Assembly (NCBI RefSeq): GCF_963576615.1 | Contig: NC_088718.1 | Span: forward strand, 29,742,377-29,806,376 | DNA: 64,000 nt | Source: Watersipora subatra | Taxonomy: Eukaryota > Bryozoa > Gymnolaemata > Cheilostomatida > Watersiporidae | Reading direction: 5' to 3' | Shown: one piece after another, positions 54,600-64,000 of the stretch | Numbering within the stretch: the stretch's first letter is position 1 | Layout of the letters: each line of letters begins with the position of its first letter | Made by a program: the position numbers and the translations under genes | Notes under the pieces: generated by a model | What the model saw: only the letters and a program-made list of their open reading frames with translations | Told to the model about the DNA's origin: nothing | Database searches by the model: none

Positions 54600-56683
54600 A
54601 CTTTAGAATGGGTAGCTGTCAGTTCAAAGCTAAAGTAGATACTGGAGCTGAAGTTTCAGTAATGTCGAAAAATGCTGCGACATCCCTGAGCGTCAAGAGT
54701 TAAAAATTTGCTCTCCCTTGATCACTGGTTACAGTGGTGGTGCGTTTCTGTGTTGGGCAGTGTTGAGCTGAAAGTCTCCGTGAGTTTTGCTGGTAGAGAA
54801 AGACAGTGCAAAGAACTCTTTTATATATTCGATCAAAGATCACAAACCATGTTGGGAATGCCTGCTATTAAATTTCATGACTTAATAACAAGTATTGAAC
54901 AAGTGAGAGTGCGCAAGGACAGTGAGGATGCGCTGAATGAATACAGCAGACTTTGAAAAGAGTTGGGAAAGTACCATACGCCAGTAAAACTTCAATTAAA
55001 GAAAAATTCTGTGGCAAAGACTGTAGGCATGTACCGAGTAAGCAAGTACCCAAAAAGTTACATGGAAAACTGAAAGCTGAGCTTGAGAGATCAGCGAAGG
55101 AAGGCATATTAACTCGAGATACAGAGCCATCAGAATGGCCAAGTCTTCCTATTATTGTAAACAAGCCCGATGGATCTATTAGACTGTGTTTAGATCCCCA
55201 ATATTTAAATTCACAACTTGTACGTACACAGTGTATGTTATCCACACAAACTGAGATCTTTGCTAGAATCAAGGGGTCTAAATTCTTCTTATGTCTTGAT
55301 AGAAAACAAGGTTTTCACCAGTTAAAATTGAACTCAGAATCGTCCAAATTGACATGCTTTGTCACTCCCTTTGGAAAGTTCAAATATCATAGATTAATGA
55401 TGGGTTTCTCGGTTGCCCCTGAAATATTCCATCAGTTGATAGTGGATTGGCTGAAAGGTATACCCCGGGGTGGAGTGCTACATTGATGATGTGTTGATCC
55501 ATGCAGAGACAGTGCAAAATCACAATGAGAAACTCAAACAAGTGTTGGCTTGCATCCAAAAAGCTGGTATTACACTAAATAGGAACAAGAGTGAGTTTTG
55601 CAAGAAAAAATTGTTTTTTGGCCATGAGCTCTCAGCAGCAGTTAACAAACCAGATTCTGCAAAGGTCAATACAATGCAAAATATCGTGGAGCAACAAAAT
55701 AAAAAGGCAGCACAATCATTCTTGGGTTTTGTGGGTACCTTACAAAGTTTGTAGACAACTTAGCTGAGATTGCTGTGCCCATTAGACAAGTGAGTAAAAA
55801 GGATGGGCAATTTGTTTTGGAAAGACCACAGAGTGAAGCTTTCAAAGAAATCCAAATAATGATACAGAGTGCACCCACATTAGCATACTATGATCCAGAT
55901 CTACCAGTGGTAGTATCTGCAGACAGCAATGCCTATAGTCTTAGTACAGCTTTAATGCAGAATGACAGGCCTATTGAGTTTGCTGCCAAGTCACTGACTG
56001 ATACACAGCAGCGATATTCTCAAATTGAAAAAGAACTGTTGGCCATAGTGTTTGTTTGCAAACGCTACAGATACCATCTGTGAGGTAGAGATTCCATTAC
56101 AGTTGAGACTGATCATAGGCCCTTACTATGAAGAAACCAATAGCACAGTTGTCCAATAGGCTAGCTCAGATGAGACTAGAATTGTTGCCTTACCCTTTGT
56201 GTTTAGAGCTGAAATATAAACCAGGTAAAGACTTGATACTAGCAAATGTGCTCTCTGACTTGCCCTGCAGCTACAGGTATGTTTGAAGATTTGGGCACAA
56301 ATCCCTAGTTGCAGGTTTGTCAGTTGACATTAGGGTCAGGGGAAGCAATGGTCAAATATAGAACAGCTACGTTAGCCGATGGGGAGTTGCCTACAATTCT
56401 CAAATACATTTGAAATGGGTGGCAAGTTTCTCACAATTCCTGTGCTAAACACGTTCTAGGCTGTTATAATCTCAAAGCATCATTGTCGATGATGGTAGAT
56501 GGTATAGTAATGTATGGCGCAAGAGTTGTCATCCCTACAGCTATGAGACCCTATGTACTCAATATGCTGCACTCTACTCACCAAGGAGTTACCAAAACTG
56601 TACAACGCATTTGTAGTGACTCACAATCAGTCATTTTTTTTGCGCAACAACTCATGGCTGCTTTCTCAATTAAATTATCGTAA
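54600..56683 (+). pseudogene. pol of the second LTR retrotransposon
   Basis: Protease with AKVDTGAEVSVMSK at about 54630; a frame change; 54708-55486 with LKAELERSAKEGILT, WPSLPIIVNKPDGS, FGKFKYHRLMMGFSVAPEIF; then a frame change to CYIDDVLIHAE (RT active site intact, about 55473) up to 55754; 55775-56083 is RNase H (PVVVSADSNAYSLS, QRYSQIEKELLAIVFVCKR). 56483-56640 is the integrase zinc-binding head (ARVVIPTAMRPYVLNMLH, HQGVTKT). At least four stops or frameshifts; integrase core absent. Confidence 0.82.
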
Positions 56684-56700
56684 ACATCTCAGCCAGGTGC

Positions 56701-57724
56701 AACTGAGTTTTGGTATCTGTTGCCCTCATCAAATGGTTAAAAAGTTATTGTGCTTAGAACAAGTGCCTACGATCATGAAGTCTCTGTCTCGCAGTGGTAG
56801 CCTGCCGGAAGTTGGCTGAGTTCCTCATCATTGGTCCTTACTGCCTGTGACTTGATGTTTCTGGCCAATTGTAACTTTAGAGTGATCTACTTGGCAGGGA
56901 AGATTTTGACCTGTTGCCAGTTTGCAACCAAACTCGAATCTGCGAGCACTTATAGCTAATGACAAAATGTTTCACTTCAATGCAACATATAGCAGCTTTT
57001 CTACAGAATAAACGGATTGGGATTTTATAAAGGCACAGGTCAGTAATTTGTCTAAAATTGTTGTTTTAATTAATTTACTTGAATTGTATTGAAACAATGA
57101 TGTATTGTTATGTATGACGTGTGATTATGCAATTGTCCCACAATTGATGCACAATGTTTTTAACTCTATGTAACTGTGTATCAGCTTATATTATGGGCAC
57201 CAAGTTTTATGGTTTACATGTAATTTAATAGGTTTCACGACTTGATGAATTAAAATAAAGGAATCAACAGGCTAATTCATCTAATTGTCGAACCCCTCCT
57301 CAATCTCATAACAGAGTTTTAGAGTTGCTACAAAACTCTATAGAGAAACCTTCCCTCTTGAGTGGAGAAACAGAAGCGAAACACATCGCGACAAAGGTCA
57401 AACGGAACCGAGTTGAGCTAGAACTGAGCCAGAACCAAAACTAGAACAGATCTGAACCAAGTTTGATGTCGAAACAAACTGTAGACTGACATATTGTGAG
57501 CTACACAGTTACAGATCTACATTTTAGAAGTTACACAAAACAGTCAGAATCAGCAACCAAAAGTGATCGAGAGTAACAACTGATCACATGCCTTTATCAT
57601 AAATGGTATGCACTTTAAATTGACAATTTGCCAGCAGCAATCATAGATTCAGAATCGCTGCATACTGAATCTTGTTTTGACAGCTCAGTCAAAGATAGTA
57701 ACCTTGTGTAGTATCCTTATATAG
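56701..57724. other. no gene seen
   Basis: Non-coding sequence between the second Gypsy remnant and the ZBED-type hAT. It may include eroded LTR of either neighbouring retroelement, but no direct repeat was recognised. Confidence 0.35.
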
Positions 57725-58183
57725 CAGTGGTTCCCAACCTGGAGGGAATTCCCCCCAGGGGGAAATTTGGCATTTTAAAGGGGAGAATTTTGGTTTTTAT
57801 AATTTCGCATTTTGCAAATGCGCTTTTAAGCCTTAAAAAACCCTAGATGTGTTTTCTGTTCTCATTCCTCTTCTATTACATGTATATTCTGGCTGGGTCA
57901 GTAGACCAAGTACCTTTTACTGTACATTCATTGTAATACAGTCTGCATGTTGGTACTGTAAATGTAATAACCTTTGCTAACAATTTGGAAAAATTCCAAT
58001 AAGCCAGTTTGACCTTAATTAATGACCTTAGTAACTAAGGTCAAACTAAGGATTAGTTTGTTTGACATTGTGCTGCTTACAGTGCACATGTATTTGACAC
58101 AAGGACACACTCACTTATTAACTACTACATCACATGTAAAAGAAAATGATCTGTAAGATTATTTGTACAAGTATAATTACATA

Positions 58184-59143
58184 CGAGGTCTGATCCAAAA
58201 GTTCCCGGAATGGAGTTGTATACTCGTGCATATTCGCACAATGGAAAAACCCATTACAGGATTGGCTGGGAAACACCTTTGGAATGTTGTCACAAAATTT
58301 CAGGTTGCTATGACAATGCGTTCTCATGTGAGCTAACGATATGTCAAGGTCTGTCCGGTGCTTCCGTCTTTTTTTAACAGATTTATCGTCATGCCTAATC
58401 AATTGGAACAGCGTATTTGCTTTAACTTTTGTGCGAAATTAGGGAAAACAAGTATTCAGACAGTTGAAATGTTAACTATTGCTTTTGAAGAAGCTGGTCT
58501 AAAGAAAACACAAATTTTTGAGTGGTACAAACGTTTTTGTGAAGGTAGAGACAGCACTGAAGATGACACGAGGTCTGGCAGACGAGCGTCAGCAAGAACC
58601 TGCTCGTAAATTGACAGTGTGAGGTCACTAGTCATGCCAAATCGACGTTTAACCATTAGATATCTTGAGAGACTGGACTTAGTTTTGGAACTGTTCAAAA
58701 AGTTTTAACTGACAATTTAAACAATCTTCTAACAAATTAAATGAGTCGCAGCAAAGTTTGTGCCAAGCTTGCTAACTGATGACCAAAACGAGCTCAGGAT
58801 GCACGCTTGCAACGATTTTAAGGAAGCTTTCAGGAATGATCAAAACTTTATTTTAAAGGTAGTAATATCCTTGTTTTTCCTAATTTCACACAACATTTAA
58901 TGCAAATGCGTTGTTCTGGTTTATTAGACATGACAATAAATTTTTTTTTTTTTAAAAGACGGAAGCACCGGACAGACCTTGACATATCGTTAGCTCACAT
59001 GAGAACGCATTGTCATAGCAACCTGAAATTTTGTGACAACACTCCGGAGGTGTTTCCCAGCCAACCCTGCAATGGGTTTTTCCATCGTGTGAATATGCAC
59101 GAGTATACAACTCCATTCCGGGAACTTTTTATATCAGACCTCG
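58184..59143 (+). mobile_element. mariner internal-deletion derivative with long inverted ends
   Basis: 960 bp between TA dinucleotides (58182-58183, 59144-59145). Both ends start CGAGGTCTGAT and stay reverse-complementary for about 190 bp (to about 58375 and from about 58955), including CATTCCGGGAACTTTT and GACAGACCTTGACATATCG. The interior encodes only the start of a transposase. Nested in the 5' part of the ZBED-type hAT. Confidence 0.9.
58391..58860 (+). pseudogene. N-terminal mariner transposase remnant
   Basis: ATG at 58391 (MPNQLEQRICF) with the first HTH (GKTSIQTVEMLTIAFEEAGL) and IFEWYKRFCEGRDSTEDD; stop at 58607-58609. Later frames keep NRRLTIRYLERL and AAKFVPSLLTDDQNE, then coding similarity ends just where the catalytic core should begin. 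Different mariner family from 46672-47676. Confidence 0.78.
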
Positions 59144-59354
59144 TATATGCTCACATTATTGTTTCCAATTATCATTCATGTTATGTCTTACTTGCTTTTC
59201 TGCAAATAAGTCACATAATCATGCATCTATAGTAGTAGATTAAATAAAAATATTAATACAATCACAGGTGATTATTAATGTACAAAAAGATACTAGGTCA
59301 TTTATAATAATTTTCAGCCGCCGCTTTATTTTTACAACTATTAATTAGTGCAAG

Positions 59355-61057
59355 ATGTCAAAGGCAAAGAAATGAACCTACACTGAGAGTTACTTGGATT
59401 ATGGGTTTTCGTATCTTATGAAAAACGGTCTTCGGCTTTCGCAATGTGTGATATGCCTGAATACTTTCTTAAATGACTCCATGAAACCCTTTCAGTTGAA
59501 GCAACACTCGCAAAAAATTCACCCCACACTAGCTGAGAACGACCAGGATTACTTTGAGTCCAAAGAGCGGCAAGTAAAGAGAAGTAGACTTGATGCAAGT
59601 GGAGATCTTTATGCTCATAGTAATGCACTTATTACAGCTTCATACGCTGTTTTCTACCGTATTACTCAGTGTAAAAAGCTGCATACAATAGCAGAGAATC
59701 CAATCAAGCCATGTATTTTAGACTGCGCATCAATAGTACTCGGAAAACCAGCTGGGCAAAAATTTCAAGACATCCCACCATCCAACAGCGATGCATTGAT
59801 GATATTGCAGCAATTATTGAAGAGAAAGTAGTTGCTAAGATTAAAGCATCCCCATTTTGGGCCATACAACTTGATGAGTCAACTGATGTTGCCAGTCTTT
59901 CCCAGCTATTGATGTATGGTACATGTGTGCATGACACATCCATTGAAGAGGTGTTTCTGTTTTGTCAGCCCTTGCTTAGAACAACTTCAGCGCGAGATGT
60001 GTTGAAAATAGTTGAAAATCTCTTTGAAAAGGCAAAGTGAGGTTGAGAGAAGTTAATAAGTGTTTGCACTGTTGGAGCACCTGCTATGTTAGGATGTAGG
60101 TCAGGCTTTGTAAAACAGCTCAAGCAGAAGAACTCTGATATAGGAGTGCATTGCTTCATTCACCATGAAGCATTGGCATCAGAAACTCTGCCAAAGCGTT
60201 GAAATCAAACTTGGATGTGAACATAAAAGTTGTGAACTACATCAAAGCATCAGCACTAAATACCAGATTGTTCTCAGCACTATGTTCTGAAAGTGATTTC
60301 GTGTTTACCACTTTGTTATTTCATACTGAAGTGAGGTTGTTGTCCAAGGGAAACATGTTAGGTAGGCTCTTTGAGCCACGCCCGAGGTTATGAAATTTCT
60401 TGAAAGTAAAGGCCAGCATGAACTTTTAGCAACCATGAAAGCTGATAACTATGTATTTGAGACTGCATACCTGGTTGATACATTTGCCTTGCTAAACAAG
60501 TTGAACTTGAAGTTACAAGGAGCAATCATCATTTCCTTGCCTTTCATGACAGCATTGATGCTTTCAAAGCAAAGCTGGTACTGTGGCATACACGAACCTG
60601 CCCTGGGAACACGGTATCCTTTCTCACACTCACTGAATTATTGGAAGACAAAACCTGCTCTTGGTAGTCTAGTGGTAACCATTACTGAACACCTGTCTGA
60701 TCTCATAACAGAATTTGGATGCTGCTTCCCTGAACTACCTTAAAAAAAAAGATGCTCAACATCACACGAAATCCACTTCAATGCACCGTTGAAGAAACTC
60801 CAGAGGAGCTACAATAGGAGTTTGTTCAGTTAGTTAACATTTCTGCACTGAAAGATGATCTCAGATCAATGTCTATTGACCAGTTTTGGCTCTCAGCAAG
60901 AAACATTTCTCTACTCATTGCTGAAATTGCAATAAAGATTCTGATTCCATTTAGCGGTACCTACCTACGCCAAGTAAGATTTTCATCAATGCTGCACCTT
61001 AAAAATGAGAAAAGAAATCGACTTGACCTTGAGAGCGACTTGAGATGTGCATTATAA
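59355..61057 (+). pseudogene. ZBED5/FAM200-like hAT transposase, decayed
   Basis: ATG 59355 then an in-frame TGA after six codons; the BED-like finger follows (LSQCVICLNTFLNDS, KPFQLKQHSQKIHP). Next LITASYAVFYRITQCKKLHT; frameshift near 59780; ASPFWAIQLDESTDVASLSQ (first catalytic Asp); VCTVGAPAMLG (second Asp region, Asp lost), FIHHEALASETLP; FHTEVRLLSKGNMLGRL; KADNYVFETAYLVDTFALLN; C-terminal PFSGTYLRQVRFSSMLHLK and RNRLDLESDLRCAL, stop at 61055. Four or more frame changes. Same protein class as vertebrate domesticated ZBED5/FAM200 genes. Confidence 0.85.
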
Positions 61058-61389
61058 AAAACAAAGCCTGATTTGTGTAAACTTGCGCAGAGGCATCAGC
61101 AGGAGCGGTCTCATCAAAATTCATAATCTAACCCCACACCCGTTGAGTGTACCGGAATAACAATAATGTTGATGTGATTTATTACTATATATGCTACTCT
61201 CAGTTATTTAACAAATAAATACATGTATATATGCTGCTGATCTACATATACATGTATGTACCTGTGTAGCCCTTTCAGCGAATACAATATAGTATAGGTT
61301 CACACTTCACTTTTTCCAGGGGGGAATTTGCATTTGAAAATTTTGCAAAGGGGTAAAAGCAAAAAAAAGGTTGGGAACCACTTATATAG

Positions 61390-61594
61390 TATCTTGTTTA
61401 GTATAAATTTGTGTAGGATATTCGCTTCCGTGACAATTAATGATCCACTGTACTAGCATTTTTTCTACTGCCTAACGCAGGTGCTTGTTTACTTAGCATA
61501 GGTTTTGTTTATTTTGATTTGTAGCATTACATTGTAATCCCAACTGGGTGGATTATTCTGGGTTAAGTTTGGTTGGATATATTGAGGGTGTGGG
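61390..61594. other. possible 5' end of the BEL/Pao element
   Basis: Short non-coding stretch between the hAT and the BEL/Pao reading frames; CCCAACTGGGTGGATT near 61540 could lie near a primer site. LTR not identified because the partner would be outside the window. Confidence 0.3.
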
Positions 61595-61601
61595 TGGCGT
61601 C

Positions 61602-64000
61602 ATGTCTGAGATTGGGGATGACTCGGCTGCAGATGAGGGGATGCCACTGCGTGACAGGGAGACACATGACATAAGCGAAAATAATCCTAAAAATTATGAT
61701 AGCAAACTTGACGAGGCTAAGGGTACCGAAAGCTCAGTTGCTGTTACTCAAACCCAACCACATAAAGATAAAAAATTAGAGGTTATACTACGAACACTAA
61801 TGCGCAGATAGGTGCATACAGAAGAGACCATGTCTCTTGCAAACCTGACCGGATACAAGACACCAGCAAAGCCAAAAGGTACCAGCATCTGCAGAAAATT
61901 GCTGCCGAAATTCATCCAAAACTCGATATACCAGTAGGACTACTGATCGGGGTGGATCATCAAAAGATTCTACAGCCGCTAGAGACGAGACCCGCTCCCT
62001 CAGGCTCTACAGGTCTTCCTTTCGGAGTAAGAATCCTCTTCGGTTGGACTATGGGTAGAGGACCTAACAGCAATCAGAAACCAAGTATGTCTTCCAAACA
62101 GAAACGACAACAGCACTTATAAATCTGCTGGAACAAGACTTCAAGGACACCAGCAATGACCAACAATACATCTCACAAAACGATCTCAATTTTTTGGAAA
62201 TTATGTGAACAGAAATTACTCGCAATCAGGACGGAAACTATGTGATACCCTTACCATTTAAGAACAAAGCAGATCTGCCATATAAGAAATTGGAGCAGAG
62301 AGCTGACTTCGAGGTCAGGCTAAGATATTCGAAGCTGAACCCAGCTACTATGCAAAATACAGGAAGTTCATGAACAAGCTTATTGAGCAAGGCCACATTG
62401 AAAAGGCTCCTCTTTCATCAGAACCTGAAAAAGTGTGGTACATACCACACTTCAGTGTTCGACACAAGCAAAAGAAAAAGCTCCAAGTGGTGATGGATGC
62501 TAGCGCACGTTTTAATGGTGTTTCACTCAACTGCAGACTGCTCAGTGGCCTAGATCATATGAATTCGCTGATCGAGATCTTGATGAGGTTTCGACGAAAA
62601 CCAATAGCCATAACCTGTGACATAGAGCAGATGTTCTATAACTTAAAAGCCAAAGCTGATCACAGCGACTACTTACGGTTCTTATAGATTGATAAAACAC
62701 TGATGCAGATCGAGGAATTTCGTCTGAACGTGCCCCTATTTGGCGCTACAAGTTCACCGGCGGTAGCAACATTTGGGTCACGAAAGCTTGCAGACGACCA
62801 TAGAACCATACACCCTGCAGCAGCTAGCTTTCTGAAGGAGGAATTTTATGTAGACAATGGTGTGACTAGTGTCCAAACATTGGAAGATGCCAAAAATCTC
62901 ATCCAAGGAGCAAGGGCCATATGTACTAAAGGAAACATACATGTAAGGCTGCACAAGTTCATATCGAACAACAAGGAGGTCCTCGCTGCTGTCTCCGAAT
63001 CTGAAAGAGTAGAGGCCACACAAAATCTCAACCTCTCTAAAGACTAATTACCACAGGAAGAATGAACGCTTTGCATGGAATGTCGACACAGATACACTTC
63101 GCTTCAATTCGCCAAAGTTAGGAACACAGAAGAACAAGAGAGGAGTGTTGTCAACAATCGCTCAAACCTATGACCCTTTAGGACTCATATCCCCAATAGT
63201 ATTCAGATGCAAGAGGATTCGACAAAAACTCACCGCTGAAAACACATCATGGGATCAACTTCTCACACCAGAGGTTAGTAAAGAATGGATAGGTTGGCTG
63301 AAAGACCTGACCCACCTGGACTCTGTCACATTTCAGCGATGCTACAGGACAGGAAACCTTGCTACGGCAGAACTGCACCATTTCAGTGATGCAAGCAAAG
63401 CTGGATACGGAGCCTGCTCATACATCAGACTGAAGCATACAGACTCAACTGTAACTTGTAACCTCGTATTTTCAAAAGCCAGGGTGGCCCAACTGAAACA
63501 GCCAACAACTATACCTCATCTAGAACTTCAAGGAGCTGTAACAGCCTCAAAGATCGCCAGTGTGGTGCGCAAAGAGCTCAAGATGGAAATAAGCAAGGAA
63601 GTATTTTGGACAGAATCTCTTATAACTCTGGGATATATTAGAAATGAAAACAAGCGCTTTCATACATATGTGACAAACCGAGTTACTCAAATCAGAAACA
63701 GCACAGAGGTGGAACAGTGGCAACATGTACGCTCAAAAGACAATCTGGCAGACTGGGCATCAAGAGGTTGCTCTACAAAAGATTTCGTTGAGGAGACCAT
63801 ATGAACTAAGGGACCAGACTTTTTACATGAACCGTGTATTCAGCGATACATTGAAGAGAACAGCGTCAATGTGACAGTGGATGACCATGATAAGGAGGTG
63901 CGAATAATGAAAAATTTCTCGGCTCAGATCATCATCAATCTGGCCAGCAGATATAATTGCTACAGCAATATGGAACAACTTGTGAAAAGCATAGCGATTT
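61602..64000 (+). pseudogene. BEL/Pao retrotransposon, gag start and Pol (runs off the window)
   Basis: ATG 61602 (MSEIGDDSAADEG) opens a short acidic gag start ending at 61811. Protease-end motifs near 61930-62060 (LDIPVGLLIGVDH, GVRILFGWTMG). RT: 62370-62687 with KVWYIPHFSVRHKQKKKLQV, VVMDASARFNGVSLN, CDIEQMFYNL, ending in TAG where Trp is expected; 62703-63047 with LNVPLFGATSSPA and FYVDN replacing YVDD. RNase H and connection: 63145-63804 with TYDPLGLISPIVF, HHFSDASKAGYGACSY (first catalytic Asp), TIPHLELQGAVTASK, DNLADWASRG. Then LASRYNCYSN towards the integrase head. Stops at the frame ends and the YVDN change suggest it is inactive. Confidence 0.85.

Larger units (their letters stand above)
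52632..56700 (+). mobile_element. second Gypsy-class LTR retrotransposon, incomplete
   Basis: Begins at a primer-site-like TGGCGTCGTAGGCGGGATC (52634 on), preceded by TATAACA as a plausible LTR end. Gag, protease, RT, RNase H and the integrase zinc head follow in standard order; the integrase core and a 3' LTR were not found. Interrupted by the hAT-type element at 53352-54262. Confidence 0.7.
57725..61381 (+). mobile_element. ZBED-type hAT transposon
   Basis: About 3.66 kb with inverted ends CAGTGGTTCCCAACCT (57725) and AGGTTGGGAACCAC (ending 61381, two terminal bases lost), flanked by the 8-bp duplication TTATATAG (57717-57724 and 61382-61389). Carries a decayed transposase (59355-61057) and, upstream of it, a mariner deletion derivative (58184-59143). 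Confidence 0.92.

Noticed and set aside
1..64000. Search for CRISPR arrays, bacterial operons, tRNA and rRNA genes
   Set aside because: No direct-repeat/spacer structure, no bacterial-type gene packing, and no convincing tRNA cloverleaf or rRNA motif was seen by eye; a tRNA scan would be needed to exclude degenerate copies.

Overview
This is eukaryotic, almost certainly invertebrate animal, nuclear DNA. Coding segments are split by short introns with GT..AG boundaries, the sequence is AT-rich, and the transposon mixture (PIF/Harbinger, hAT, mariner, THAP-linked DDE, Gypsy, BEL/Pao, Jockey/CR1-like LINEs) is typical of animals. A lophotrochozoan (mollusc-like) source is a guess from the mixture only. 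I see no operons, CRISPR, tRNA or rRNA. Nearly every recognisable coding segment belongs to a mobile element; the possible host or domesticated genes are a zinc-finger-like minus-strand gene at the left edge and a THAP gene near 18-19 kb.

Layout. 0.4-1.6 kb (and perhaps 5.66-5.82 kb): exons of a minus-strand Cys-His finger gene, with a complete PIF/Harbinger transposon (1939-5650, exact TAA duplication) sitting in the middle. 6.4-14.2 kb: a decayed plus-strand THAP-plus-DDE transposase gene (Kolobok-like), whose THAP exon is split by a 193-bp insertion with an 18-bp target duplication; a large fold-back palindrome lies at 10.44-11.25 kb. 15.3-17.5 kb: a decayed Myb/SANT plus DDE_Tnp_4 pair (Harbinger-like). 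17.69-20.78 kb: an element with ~310-bp inverted terminal repeats enclosing a three-exon THAP gene and a later hAT fragment. 21-26 kb: mostly gene-poor AT-rich DNA with a CCAAT-bearing minisatellite. 26.4-33.6 kb: LINE and BEL/Pao fragments, a Harbinger-type MITE, and a long minus-strand hAT-like pseudogene.

35.15-45.34 kb: a Gypsy-class LTR retrotransposon with 612/611-bp LTRs, primer site and polypurine tract. Its order is gag, env-like, protease, (22-residue repeats), RT, RNase H, with no visible integrase. A hAT element with a perfect 8-bp duplication splits the RT. 46-52.4 kb: a second, related hAT gene carrying a nearly intact mariner in its intron and a LINE in a coding exon. 52.6-56.7 kb: a second Gypsy-class element split by a 911-bp hAT-type element (8-bp duplication). 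57.7-61.4 kb: a ZBED-type hAT (8-bp duplication) with a deleted mariner inside. 61.5 kb to the end: a BEL/Pao element running out of the window.

Relative insertion order can be read from the nesting: at least five host element/inserted element pairs are visible, four of them with exact target duplications. Most genes are broken; the best preserved are the mariner transposase (46672-47676), the Harbinger element and the THAP gene. All family names come from motif recognition by eye, not from database searches.
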